A DNA stretch of 64,000 nt from Ciceribacter ferrooxidans (lineage in GTDB: Bacteria > Pseudomonadota > Alphaproteobacteria > Rhizobiales > Rhizobiaceae), in NCBI RefSeq assembly GCF_004137355.1, contig NZ_SDVB01000380.1:186001-250000 (forward strand). Direction: 5' to 3'. Below are positions 1-8,411 of this stretch, one piece after another. The notes below the pieces were generated by a model. That model did not search any database and had not been told where the DNA came from. It saw only the letters and a list, made by a program, of their open reading frames with translations. Made by a program: the position numbers and the translations under genes. Within the stretch, counting starts at the first letter, position 1. Each line of letters opens with the position of its first letter.

Positions 1-414
1 CCCCATCGCCATGACAGAGGCAGCAACGACGCCGGTCGTGGCTCCGAGCAGGGCACCGACGAGGATGACCGCGTAGGCGAGACCGCCGCGGATCGGACCG
101 AACAGCTGCCCGATGGTGTCGAGCAGGTCCTCGGCCATTCTCGATCGCTCGAGGATCAGGCCCATGAAGGTGAAGAACGGGATGGCCAACAGTGTGTCGT
201 TGTACATCACGCCGTATATGCGGTCCGGGTGAGACTGCAGCAGCGGCCAGAACAGCCTGATCTCGGGCGAGATCGCCGAAAGTTCGACGCCGAGGGCAAA
301 ATAGATCAGTCCGCCGGCGGCAAGGGTGAAGGCCACGGGATAGCCGAGCAGCAGCATCAGCATCACCGAGGTGAACATGATCGGGGCGAGATTGTGGGCG
401 ATGAAATCGATCAT
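1..414 (-). CDS. dctM: TRAP transporter large permease, DctM family (partial, N-terminal part)
   Basis: The minus strand is open from an ATG at 414 to the window edge, giving the first 138 residues of a protein that continues outside the window. The start reads MIDFIAHNLAPIMFTSVM, followed by hydrophobic stretches with the GYPVAFTLA and FFTFMGLILERS segments typical of DctM subunits of TRAP transporters, which carry the substrate across the inner membrane using the sodium gradient. It begins one base after the stop of the small permease gene, so the two are one operon. The substrate-binding protein DctP is not in the window, so the substrate cannot be named. Confidence 0.9.
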   Translation of the reverse strand, partial: MIDFIAHNLAPIMFTSVMLMLLLGYPVAFTLAAGGLIYFALGVELSAISPEIRLFWPLLQSHPDRIYGVMYNDTLLAIPFFTFMGLILERSRMAEDLLDTIGQLFGPIRGGLAYAVILVGALLGATTGVVAASVMAMG

Positions 415-415
415 G

Positions 416-961
416 TCAGTGTCCCGTCACTTCGTGGCTGTCTTCGGACTGATCCTTGAGGTAGCCGAACACGATCGCCGCACGCTTGATGATCTCCGAC
501 ACCGCCTGAGCGCTCAGAAGGAGGAAGCCGACGAGGATGGCGGCTTTCGCCGGCCAGACGATCAGGCCTCCTGCGCTCGAGGAAATTTCACCGATCCGAT
601 AGGAATTCCAGAACCACGGCCAGGCGAGCCATGTCATCAGGAAGGAGAAGGGGACGAGAAAGATGATGTGCAGGATCAGGTCGATCCAGTTGCGCGTCCG
701 CCGGCTCCAGCCGCTGGAGACGATGTCGATGCGGATATGCTCGTTCTTGAGCAGCGCGTAAGCCGCCGCGAGCATGAACACCGTTCCGTAGAGATACCAC
801 TGCAACTCCAGCCAGGCATTCGATGAGATGTCGAACATCTTGCGGACGACGGCGTTGCCTGCGCTGATGAGGACGGCGGCAAGCAGCAGCCACGACACCC
901 AGCGTCCGATTGCGCCGTTGATCGCATCGATCAAGCGGCTGATCGCCAATAGTAATGACAT
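416..961 (-). CDS. dctQ: TRAP transporter small permease, DctQ family
   Basis: This 181-residue protein has four hydrophobic helices (roughly residues 18-38, 52-72, 91-112, 135-155). It carries the small-permease pattern of a conserved tryptophan near WLELQWYLYGTVFMLAAAY and the LKNEHIRIDI motif after helix 2. It partners the DctM large permease encoded just downstream to form the membrane part of a TRAP uptake system. An AGGGAG ribosome site lies about 12 bases before the ATG. The pair resembles the subgroup annotated for mannitol or chloroaromatic compounds, but that label is a family tag and not evidence of substrate. Confidence 0.9.
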   Translation of the reverse strand: MSLLLAISRLIDAINGAIGRWVSWLLLAAVLISAGNAVVRKMFDISSNAWLELQWYLYGTVFMLAAAYALLKNEHIRIDIVSSGWSRRTRNWIDLILHIIFLVPFSFLMTWLAWPWFWNSYRIGEISSSAGGLIVWPAKAAILVGFLLLSAQAVSEIIKRAAIVFGYLKDQSEDSHEVTGH

Positions 962-1493
962 GTCGGTTTTTCTCCCTGAAACCTGTCATTTCCCATAGAA
1001 CAAGGGTGGGGACGGCGCAACCGCACCAGCATCGGGCGCTGGCGCGAGAGTGTTGATGCTCGGCGGCTGCTCGACCGTTCGGCCGGTCAATTGTCCACAG
1101 CCGCACCCGCGGCCGGTTTTCCGACCTATCCCGGCATTGATCCGCGTCAAACGGTTGGGAAAGCTGGCGATCTATACAGTTTTGGGCCGATGTGGCACAG
1201 TCGGCCGTGTGGATCAGGAAATCCGGTAATTAATTAGAGATAGATAATGTATTGTCGCGGCGGTTCGGGTCGCGCCCAGAAGTTAGACTAAAGGCTAAAG
1301 TGATTCCGGTGGAATTTGAGGGGGAGCCACGGATTGGCGACCTTTTGCCGGGTTTGCCGGACATCGCGTCCGGTTGAAGCGTTACCGGAGACGAGGGCCT
1401 GCGGGCACAGGACTGCGGAGATTCGTTCATACTTGCGCAATCAAATCTTAATTTCTTCTTTATACCGTGCCCGTCGCGGAGGAGGCTCCCTGG
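962..1493. other. Intergenic region between divergent dctQ and the GGDEF/EAL gene
   Basis: This stretch of 532 bases holds the 5' regions of two divergent genes. No convincing coding sequence, RNA gene or strong palindrome was seen. The right part (about 1210-1330) is richer in A and T and could hold promoters for the cyclic-di-GMP gene. A good ribosome site (GGAGGAGG, 1478-1485) lies at its right end. Confidence 0.5.
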
Positions 1494-3794
1494 ATGAAGG
1501 CTCGAAGTGCAGCTGTGCCGACGGACGTCTACCTGTCCTTCGTCGAGTCCCTGTTCGGCAACCGCCAGACGCTCTTCGTCGGGATGGCGGCCCACATCCT
1601 CACCTATCTGGCCGTCTACCATAAGACGCGGGACTTCTTCTATATCGGCCTGTCGATCGCCTTCCTCGTCGTTTTCGCGCATCGGATCCGGCTCTTCGCC
1701 CGCTTCAGCAAGGCCAACAAGGCGTTGTGGAGCCGGCAGGAGATCGCCCGCTGGGAGCTTCGGTATGTCATCGGAGCGGCGTCGACCGCGGCGATCCTCG
1801 GTATCGGTTGCGGCTACGCCATACTCTTCTTCGAGGACACCTTCGTGGAACTGGCCTGCGTGGCGGTCACCCTGGCTTCCATGGTCTCGGTGGTCGGACG
1901 CAATTACGGGTCGCGGATGGCCGTCAGCCTGCAGACCATGGCCGCCTGCCTGCCGATCATCGTCGGCGCGATGTTTTCCGGCGACCCCTACAAGCTGCTG
2001 CTGTCGATCATGCTGATCCCGTTCATGCTCACGACCCAGTCCATGGCGACCGGTGTGCGGGAATTCCTCTACGAGAACGTGGTCGCATCCCAGGAAATGA
2101 AGAAGATCGCCGGTAGTTTCGACACGGCGCTGAACAACATGACGCACGGGCTCCTGATGCTCGATCCCGACAACCGGATCGAGGTCATCAACCGCAGGGC
2201 TTGTGAACTCCTTCACCTCGGAGACCGCAGCCAGCTCAAGAACTGCGATCTCGATGTCGTCCTGCGCTACGGCACGCGCCACGCCTTCATCGACGGCTCG
2301 ATGCCGGGGCTGATCCAGAAGCAGCTCTCCCAGTTGACGGACGGGACGATCTCCCGCGCCGTCATGCAGTTTTCCGAGGACATGATCCTCGAATTTTCCG
2401 CGACCCGCCGGCCGGAAGGCGGCGTGGTGCTGATCTTCGAGGACGTCACCGCAAGGGTGCGTGCCGACCGGAAGATCCTGCATATGGTCCGTTTCGACAC
2501 CCTGACGGGACTTCCGCATCGCAACTACTTTTCCGAACTGGTGAAGGACGAACTCGCCAGACGCCGGGAGCCGGGCGAGGTGGGCTTCCTGGTTCTCGAT
2601 GTCGCGGACCTCAAGCACGTCAACGACATGCGCGGGCACCTTGCCGGAGATCGGCTGCTGGTGGCGATCGCAGGCCGGCTTCAGGCGCTCGCCGGTCGGG
2701 AGGCGCTGGTCGGCCATCTCGTCGGGGATCATTTTGCGCTCTTCTTCCCGAATGTGGCGCGAGACACCGACCTGGAATCGAGGATGCGGGACCTCCATTC
2801 AGCGGCAAGCGCCGATTATGAGGTCGAGGGAACGATGACGCCGGTTTCATTCAGCGCCGGTGCGGTGATCCTGGACAGCGCCGACCTTCGTATGGAGGAG
2901 TGGCAGATCAAGGCCGATCTGGCGCTCTACGAATCGAAATCCCGTGGCAGGGGCGTGTTCACCGTCTTCGCGCAGGAGATGGACGCCCGCTATGTCGAGA
3001 GGCAGCAGCTGAAGACAGACCTCGCCGCGGCGGTGGCTGCCGGCTCGCTCGATGTCGTCTACCAGCCCATGTTCAGGCTCGACGGTTCGAGCATCGACTG
3101 TTGCGAGGCGCTGTCACGCTGGACCCATCCGGAACGCGGAGCGATCCCGCCCGACGTCTTCATCCATATCGCCGAAGAGATGGGCATCGTCTCCGAGATC
3201 ACCCGCTTCATGATCGTGCGGGCGTGTCGCGATTGCACGACATGGCCGGAGCACATCAGCGTCTCGGTCAATCTCTCCGAGCACGACCTGCGCAACGACG
3301 CGATCATCCAGGTGGTGATGGATGCGGTGAAGGAGGCCGGTCTTGCGCCCGCGAGGCTTCATCTTGAGGTCACCGAGGGAAGTCTCGTCGAGGAAGTCGC
3401 CAATGTACGGCTCATTCTGGAGCAGTTGCGCGCGCAGGGAATCACCATCGCAATCGACGACTTCGGTACAGGCTTCTCGAGCCTCAGCTACCTCGATACG
3501 CTGCCCGTCGACATCGTGAAGATCGACCGCTCCTTCGTTCGTGACATCTCGGAGGACGCCCGCCGCTTCCGGTTGCTTCGCGGCATTGTGACGATGTCGC
3601 GCCAGCTCGACCTCGAAATCGTCATCGAAGGGGTCGAGACGGAGGATCAGCTCGCGCTGCTGCGGAAGTACGAATGTGCGGACCTGATCCAGGGCTATGT
3701 CTATTCGGTGCCCGTCGCCTCCGAGACCATCGGCCTGCTGGCGGAGAGAGCGGAAACGAGTGCCAAGATGGCACGGAACGCCGGCGCCGCCTGA
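1494..3794 (+). CDS. Membrane GGDEF/EAL protein, probable c-di-GMP phosphodiesterase with degenerate GGDEF
   Basis: The protein has an N-terminal membrane region of about five or six helices (to about residue 180), then a PAS-like segment, a GGDEF domain and a C-terminal EAL domain. At the position of the GG(D/E)EF signature the sequence reads VGDHF (residues 410-414), so cyclase activity is unlikely. The EAL domain keeps its key motifs: EAL at 538-540, NLSEHDL, LEVTEG, IDDFGTGFSSLSYL, KIDRSF and EGVET. It most likely degrades c-di-GMP at the inner membrane, perhaps with the GGDEF part as a GTP sensor. The ATG at 1494 was chosen over an upstream GTG at 1467 because GGAGGAGG sits 8 bases before it. 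It stands alone, upstream of the acyl synthase gene. Confidence 0.9.
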   Translation: MKARSAAVPTDVYLSFVESLFGNRQTLFVGMAAHILTYLAVYHKTRDFFYIGLSIAFLVVFAHRIRLFARFSKANKALWSRQEIARWELRYVIGAASTAAILGIGCGYAILFFEDTFVELACVAVTLASMVSVVGRNYGSRMAVSLQTMAACLPIIVGAMFSGDPYKLLLSIMLIPFMLTTQSMATGVREFLYENVVASQEMKKIAGSFDTALNNMTHGLLMLDPDNRIEVINRRACELLHLGDRSQLKNCDLDVVLRYGTRHAFIDGSMPGLIQKQLSQLTDGTISRAVMQFSEDMILEFSATRRPEGGVVLIFEDVTARVRADRKILHMVRFDTLTGLPHRNYFSELVKDELARRREPGEVGFLVLDVADLKHVNDMRGHLAGDRLLVAIAGRLQALAGREALVGHLVGDHFALFFPNVARDTDLESRMRDLHSAASADYEVEGTMTPVSFSAGAVILDSADLRMEEWQIKADLALYESKSRGRGVFTVFAQEMDARYVERQQLKTDLAAAVAAGSLDVVYQPMFRLDGSSIDCCEALSRWTHPERGAIPPDVFIHIAEEMGIVSEITRFMIVRACRDCTTWPEHISVSVNLSEHDLRNDAIIQVVMDAVKEAGLAPARLHLEVTEGSLVEEVANVRLILEQLRAQGITIAIDDFGTGFSSLSYLDTLPVDIVKIDRSFVRDISEDARRFRLLRGIVTMSRQLDLEIVIEGVETEDQLALLRKYECADLIQGYVYSVPVASETIGLLAERAETSAKMARNAGAA

Positions 3795-3963
3795 CGTCGA
3801 CAAGTAAGTACTTAAGTACAATCCAGTATAAATTTAGGGGTTTTTGATTCAGATAGCGTCGTGTGCGACGCTTTTTCGCCCTACGTTAACCATAAATCTC
3901 GTTAAAATGCACGCCATTCGACCGGAGAGACTGTGAAAGTTGCCGGCGACTGCTATTCTTTGG

Positions 3964-3978
3964 TTAACGAAACGTTAA
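3964..3978 (-). promoter_or_regulatory. CtrA-type binding site
   Basis: Read on the minus strand this is TTAA, seven bases, TTAA, continuing as TTAACCA, which matches the alphaproteobacterial CtrA consensus TTAA-N7-TTAAC. It ends 15 bases before the ATG of the acyl synthase gene, so CtrA bound here could repress or overlap the transcription start. A single half site, TTAACCAT, lies at 3886-3893. The assignment rests on motif match only. Confidence 0.5.
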
Positions 3979-3993
3979 TTGAGAGTCTTTCAG

Positions 3994-4755
3994 ATGAATG
4001 TACATGTTTCCGTCGAGGACAGTTTTTCCGGACGACTTATGCAGCTTCTCGACCACGTCGAATACCGGCGGATCGAATGCGCGGAGGATTTCAGGGACAT
4101 CGAACGGCTGCGCTACCGCGCCTACAAGGCGGCCGATGTCCTGCCCGTCGGAGGAGCAAGGCTGCTGGACGACATCGACTTCGACGACCACGCCTATGTC
4201 TTCGGCGTGTACTACTTCGAGGAATTGGTGAGCACGATCCGGCTACACTACGTCACGCCCGACCATCCGGTCTCCCAGTCCTCGGGCGTGTTCCCGGATG
4301 CGATCGACGACTTTCTCGATGCGGGGCTGACGCTCATCGACCCCGCGCGGTTCGCCGCCGATCCGCAGGTGGCCGCGGAACTCCCGGTCATTCCCTACAT
4401 CACGCTGCGTCCGAGCATCGTCGCCGCCGCCTATTTCAGGGCCGATCGGGTGCTGCAGCACGTGCGTCCCGCTCACGCGGCGTTCTACCGGCGGGTGTTC
4501 TATGCGGATACCATCATCGAACGTCGCATGACCGAGATCTACGGCCTCGAGCTGAACCTGCTCGCAACCGACACCCACAAGACGGGTGCGAAGCTGCTCC
4601 AGCGCTACCCGTTCTTCGATTCCGGGGAGCACGAGCGTCGCCTGATGTTCGGCCGAGACGGCGAAGCCCGGCTGCCGCCGCTCACCATCCGTCCGTCGGC
4701 GCGGCTGGTGGCGGAGGGCTATATCCAGGGAGCGGTCAGCGGCGTCCACTTTTGA
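3994..4755 (+). CDS. N-acyl amino acid synthase FeeM-like / autoinducer synthase-like acyltransferase
   Basis: This 253-residue protein has the layout of the FeeM and LuxI-type acyltransferases of the GNAT fold. There is an N-terminal RLRYRAYKAADVLP segment, then VSTIRLHYVTPDHPVSQSSG, where the conserved arginine of the acyl-ACP binding core lies, then a long C-terminal helical half ending in LNLLATDTHK and FDSGEHERRLMFG. Such enzymes join an acyl chain from acyl-ACP to an amino acid or to S-adenosylmethionine. No LuxR gene is adjacent, which favours a FeeM-like function over a canonical homoserine lactone synthase. The ATG at 3994, 8 bases after GAGAG, is preferred to a TTG at 3979. A CtrA-type site sits just upstream. 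Confidence 0.7.
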   Translation: MNVHVSVEDSFSGRLMQLLDHVEYRRIECAEDFRDIERLRYRAYKAADVLPVGGARLLDDIDFDDHAYVFGVYYFEELVSTIRLHYVTPDHPVSQSSGVFPDAIDDFLDAGLTLIDPARFAADPQVAAELPVIPYITLRPSIVAAAYFRADRVLQHVRPAHAAFYRRVFYADTIIERRMTEIYGLELNLLATDTHKTGAKLLQRYPFFDSGEHERRLMFGRDGEARLPPLTIRPSARLVAEGYIQGAVSGVHF

Positions 4756-4908
4756 CCCGAACGCCAGTTGCGAGCCGATTGCACTTCCTGCGGGCTTGGT
4801 ATAAGTCGGACGAAAGGGAAGAGTGATGGATCGCGCCTCGGCAACGGCAATGCCGCCGGACGGTTCCATCAACCAACAAATCGCGGCCGCCTCAAGGGGA
4901 GACAGATC

Positions 4909-5133
4909 ATGAGCGAACACCACACCGGACCCGTCGAAACCGGCGCATCGATGAACTATGCCGAACACGAAAAGACCTATGGTCTCTTCATCGCCGGCGC
5001 GAAATACGGCACGGTCGTTCTCGCCGCCCTGATGATCGCGATGGCGGCCGGCTTCTTCACTGCCGGCGGCTTCTTCGGCGGGCTGGTCCTTTTCGTGGTG
5101 CTCACGGTCGCCGGCATCTTTCTCCTGCGCTGA
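4909..5133 (+). CDS. aa3-type cytochrome c oxidase subunit IV
   Basis: A 74-residue protein with a soluble start containing MNYAEHEKTY, then two closely spaced hydrophobic segments (about residues 30-48 and 51-72). This is the pattern of the small bacterial aa3 oxidase subunit IV (COX4_pro_2 family), an accessory subunit of the respiratory terminal oxidase in the inner membrane. The ATG at 4909 follows AAGGGGA by 8 bases; a longer open frame upstream lacks family similarity. It is transcribed alone and ends at a strong terminator. Confidence 0.85.
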   Translation: MSEHHTGPVETGASMNYAEHEKTYGLFIAGAKYGTVVLAALMIAMAAGFFTAGGFFGGLVLFVVLTVAGIFLLR

Positions 5134-5161
5134 TATCACCCGGCTGCAGCCACAGGTTTCG

Positions 5162-5192
5162 AGGCCCCGCTCTGCGGGGCCTTTTCTTTTTT
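5162..5192 (+). terminator. Rho-independent terminator after subunit IV gene
   Basis: A perfect 9-bp stem, AGGCCCCGC / GCGGGGCCT, with a three-base loop is followed by TTTTCTTTTTT. It lies 28 bases after the stop codon of the oxidase subunit gene. Confidence 0.9.
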
Positions 5193-5295
5193 GAGAGCAC
5201 GGTCGTACCTACCTGCAAGGCGACGGTATCGAACCCGCCGGCGCATGGCTCATTCTGTGATCGAGAACGGGGGAGGGGCTCAAGGCCCCTGCAGG

Positions 5296-6183
5296 TCAGC
5301 TCGACGCGCCGCGCGTGCGGGCGAGGCCGTCGGCAGCCGGCTTGTACTTCGTGTCGAGGGACAGTGCGTGCGCGAAGGACTTCGCCGCGCGGGCCTTGTC
5401 GCCCCGCCGCTCGTAGACCAGCGCCTGGTTGGCCCAGGATTCGGCAACCTTCGGATTGAGCTCGATGGCGTGGTTGAAGTCGGCGAACGCGTTGTCGTCG
5501 TTGTTCAGCGCCAGATAGGAGATGCCTCGGCCGTTGTGCGGCTCGGGTGAACTCGGCGACAGCGAGATGGCCTTCGAGAAGTCGTCGATCGCCTTGTCGT
5601 GCTGGCCGCGAAGCTGGTAGATCAGTCCGCGATTGTGATAGGCGCGTCCGTCGGTGGTATCGAGCTCGATTGCGCGGTTGAAATCGCTGAAGGCCTCGTC
5701 GATCCGGCCCGCCTGGCGGTAGATGTTGCCGCGGCCGATATAGGCGACGTCGTAGCTCGGGTTGATGCGCAGCGCCGCACTATAGTCGTTCGCCGCTTCC
5801 ACCGGCTTGCCCATGTTGCGCAGAACGAGCGCACGGTTGGCATAGGCCTGGTAGAAGTTCGGGTTGAGCTTCAGCGCGGTGTTGAAGTCGTCGACCGCCC
5901 TGCGGAATTCACCGGCGCGGCCATAGGCGGAGCCGCGGACGTTATAGCCTTCCGGATCCTGCGGATTGGCCGCGATCACGGCGGAGAGCGAAGCGATGTT
6001 CTCTTCCGACCCCTGTGCCCGGTCGATTCGGATCATGTCGCTCGTCGTCGAAGTCGACTGGCAGCCAGAAAGCCCGAGGGCTGCAATCACCGCCGCTGTT
6101 CCGAGCATGAAACCGATGCGCGCACGGCGATGCTCCTCGACCTTGTGTGCCAGGGCATGAGGGGAAACAGAAGTGACGACCAT
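5296..6183 (-). CDS. TPR-repeat lipoprotein
   Basis: This 295-residue protein opens with a long basic stretch and then a lipoprotein signal peptide whose lipobox LSGC places the lipidated cysteine at residue 41. The rest is a run of about six tetratricopeptide repeats from residue 60 to 285, visible as repeated units such as AYANRALVLRNMGKPVEA and AYHNRGLIYQLRGQHDKA with DFN/DFS-AI-L-P spacers. Such proteins are scaffolds in the periplasm or at the outer membrane. It resembles the conserved rhizobial TPR lipoproteins of the NlpI type in general plan, but no partner can be named. It follows rpsU on the same strand after a terminator, so it probably has its own promoter. Confidence 0.85.
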   Translation of the reverse strand: MVVTSVSPHALAHKVEEHRRARIGFMLGTAAVIAALGLSGCQSTSTTSDMIRIDRAQGSEENIASLSAVIAANPQDPEGYNVRGSAYGRAGEFRRAVDDFNTALKLNPNFYQAYANRALVLRNMGKPVEAANDYSAALRINPSYDVAYIGRGNIYRQAGRIDEAFSDFNRAIELDTTDGRAYHNRGLIYQLRGQHDKAIDDFSKAISLSPSSPEPHNGRGISYLALNNDDNAFADFNHAIELNPKVAESWANQALVYERRGDKARAAKSFAHALSLDTKYKPAADGLARTRGASS

Positions 6184-6276
6184 TTTCCGGTATGCTTTCC
6201 GTAACGAGGGCAGGTGTTTGACTTCACAAATGTAAAGAGCGGTGGCGACCCGTCGCCCCCGCCCTTAGAACATCGG

Positions 6277-6297
6277 AAAACGTCGAAAAAACGACGG
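6277..6297 (-). terminator. Probable terminator of rpsU
   Basis: Just downstream of the rpsU stop, the minus strand reads CGTCG, six T, CGACG, then TTTTCC. The stem is short (5 bp) but directly follows the gene and is followed by T residues. Confidence 0.5.
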
Positions 6298-6298
6298 A

Positions 6299-6526
6299 TC
6301 AGCGGCCCGAACGGCCGGCGGAGATCAGGCCTTCGCGCTGCATACGCTTGCGGGCCAGCTTGCGGACGCGGCGAACGGCTTCGGCCTTCTCGCGAGCGCG
6401 CTTCTGCGACGGCTTTTCATAATAGTCGCGCATCTTCATTTCACGGAAGATACCCTCGCGCTGCATCTTCTTCTTCAGAGCGCGAAGCGCTTGGTCAACA
6501 TTGTTGTCGCGGACTAGTACCTGCAC
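6299..6526 (-). CDS. rpsU: 30S ribosomal protein S21
   Basis: The 75-residue product begins [20 protein letters not shown] and is rich in lysine and arginine, with the S21 signature [21 protein letters not shown]21 binds the small ribosomal subunit near the anti-Shine-Dalgarno region and acts in initiation. The start is a GTG at 6526, with AAGGAACGGG about 8 bases before it; an ATG-initiated longer frame reaching 6742 adds residues that do not fit the family. It is monocistronic. Confidence 0.95.
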   Translation of the reverse strand: MQVLVRDNNVDQALRALKKKMQREGIFREMKMRDYYEKPSQKRAREKAEAVRRVRKLARKRMQREGLISAGRSGR

Positions 6527-6821
6527 GTTTATCCCGTTCCTTTGGTTTAGAGTTGTGGTCTCGCCGGAGCAGATCGCCGGCGAAAAATCTATCGCTTCGT
6601 GAGGCGGAGGCCTGACGATTTGGCGGTCGAATAGCAGATCGGGCTTGGAAAGTCCAGACTGGGAAGATGCGGTGGGCAGAAAAATCCCGAGAAACGCCGT
6701 CTTGTCGGCCCATGTCAAAAGCCGGACGGCAATGCGTCGCAAAAGGGCGCTCGCAAGGCATATTGATTTGCGACTTGTAAGGTCCTACCCAATTGCCTGA
6801 ACCACAGGAGTTTGAGGCGAA

Positions 6822-8075
6822 ATGCGCAAGTATTCGGTTTTTGCCGTGGCACGCGAGGCGCTGCGCGGTCACAAGGGCTGGGACGCCCAGTGGACCTCTC
6901 CGGAGCCCCGGTCGTCCTATGATGTGATCATCATCGGCGGCGGCGGCCATGGCCTGGGCGCGGCCTACTATCTCGCCAAGGAACATGGAATCACCAACGT
7001 CGCCGTGCTCGAGCGCGGCTGGATCGGTGGCGGCAATACCGGGCGCAACACCACGATCATCCGGTCCAACTATCTCTATGAAGAGAGCATGGACATCTAC
7101 GAGCATTCGCTGAAGCTCTGGGAAGGGCTGAGCCAGGATCTCAACTACAACGTCATGTACTCGCCGCGTGGCGTGATGATGCTGTCGCACAACATCCACG
7201 ACATGCAGTCCTTCAAGCGCCATGTGCATGCCAACACTCTCTACGGCATCGACAACGAGTGGCTGACGCCGGAGCAGGCGAAGGCCTATTGCCCGCCGCT
7301 CGACATCTCGAAGACGGCGCGCTACCCGATCAATGGCGCCGCCTTGCAGCGCCGCGGCGGCACGGCCCGTCACGACGCCGTCGCCTGGGGCTTTGCACGT
7401 GCGGCATCCGACCGCGGCGTTCACATCATCCAGAACTGCGAAGTGACCGGCATCCGGCGCGGCCCGAACGGCGAGGTGACGGGGGTCGATACGAGCCGCG
7501 GCTTCATCGGCGCCAAGAAGATCGGCGTTTCCGCGGCCGGCCATTCCTCGGTCGTCATGGCGATGGCCGGCATCAAGCTTCCGGTCCACTCGACGCCGCT
7601 GCAGGCGCTCGTTTCCGAACCGATGAAGCCGATCTTCCCCTGCGTCGTCATGTCGAATTCGGTGCATGCCTACATCTCGCAGTCGGACAAGGGCGAGTTC
7701 GTGATCGGTGCCGGCACCGACCAGTACAACTCCTACTCCCAGACTGGCGGCCTGCAGATCATCACCCATACGCTCGACGCCATCTGCGAACTTTTCCCGA
7801 TGTTCCGCCGGGTCAAGATGATGCGCCAGTGGGGCGGCATCACCGACAACACCGCCGACCGTTCGCCGATCCAGAGCGTGACGCCGGTTCCGAACCTCTT
7901 CGTCAACGCCGGCTGGGGAACGGGCGGCTTCAAGGCGACGCCGGGTTCGGCCAATCTCTTCGCGCATCTGATCGCGCGGGGCGAACCGCACCGTCTCGCC
8001 GCCGGCCTGACGCTCGACCGGTTCCGCACCGGCCGTCTGATCGACGAGGCGGCCGCCGCTGCCGTGGCGCACTGA
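6822..8075 (+). CDS. soxB: Sarcosine oxidase subunit beta
   Basis: The 417-residue flavoprotein has a dinucleotide-binding motif near residues 30-50 (DVIIIGGGGHGLGAAYYLAK) and the ERGWIGGGNTGRNTTIIRSNY block of the heterotetrameric sarcosine oxidase beta subunit. This subunit carries the flavins and oxidises N-methylglycine to glycine, passing the methyl unit to tetrahydrofolate with the alpha subunit. Length and sequence fit the family well. It is first in the soxBDAG operon, 18 bases ahead of soxD. Confidence 0.95.
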   Translation: MRKYSVFAVAREALRGHKGWDAQWTSPEPRSSYDVIIIGGGGHGLGAAYYLAKEHGITNVAVLERGWIGGGNTGRNTTIIRSNYLYEESMDIYEHSLKLWEGLSQDLNYNVMYSPRGVMMLSHNIHDMQSFKRHVHANTLYGIDNEWLTPEQAKAYCPPLDISKTARYPINGAALQRRGGTARHDAVAWGFARAASDRGVHIIQNCEVTGIRRGPNGEVTGVDTSRGFIGAKKIGVSAAGHSSVVMAMAGIKLPVHSTPLQALVSEPMKPIFPCVVMSNSVHAYISQSDKGEFVIGAGTDQYNSYSQTGGLQIITHTLDAICELFPMFRRVKMMRQWGGITDNTADRSPIQSVTPVPNLFVNAGWGTGGFKATPGSANLFAHLIARGEPHRLAAGLTLDRFRTGRLIDEAAAAAVAH

Positions 8076-8093
8076 TACCGAGGACCGCTCATC

Positions 8094-8411
8094 ATGCTGC
8101 TGATCAAATGCCCCTATTGTGAAGAAGAGCGCTCCGAGCTCGAGTTCCGCGGCGCCGGCGAGGCCCATATCGTACGCCCCGCCAACATCGCCGAGATTTC
8201 CGACGAGGAATTCGCGGACTACTTCTTCCTGCGTGACAACCCGAAGGGCCTCATCTTCGAACGCTGGCGCCACATCCACGGCTGCGGCCGCTTCTTCAAC
8301 GCGGTGCGCGATACCGTGAGCGACAAGTTCCTGATGACCTACAAGGCCGGCGAACCGAAACCCGACGTCGCCGCCGTTCTCAACAGCCAAGACAAGGGAG
8401 CTGCCAAATGA
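8094..8411 (+). CDS. soxD: Sarcosine oxidase subunit delta
   Basis: A 105-residue protein with the zinc-binding pattern of the delta subunit: CPYCEEERSELEF at residues 6-18 and HIHGCGRFFNAVRDT near 61-75, which supply three cysteines and a histidine. The delta subunit stabilises the heterotetrameric enzyme. The last four bases overlap the soxA start (ATGA), showing translational coupling. Confidence 0.95.
   Translation: MLLIKCPYCEEERSELEFRGAGEAHIVRPANIAEISDEEFADYFFLRDNPKGLIFERWRHIHGCGRFFNAVRDTVSDKFLMTYKAGEPKPDVAAVLNSQDKGAAK

Noticed and set aside
1175-1215. Sigma-54 promoter candidate near TGGCAC
   Set aside because: The second element TTGC is not at the required spacing.
1230-2798. Open frame of 522 codons on the minus strand
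   Set aside because: Lies opposite the GGDEF/EAL gene, whose domains are clear; the frame gives a charged His/Asp/Gly-rich sequence typical of high-GC antisense reading.
3808-3819. Palindrome GTACTTAAGTAC after the GGDEF/EAL gene
   Set aside because: Single 12-bp palindrome without T run or partner; likely coincidental.
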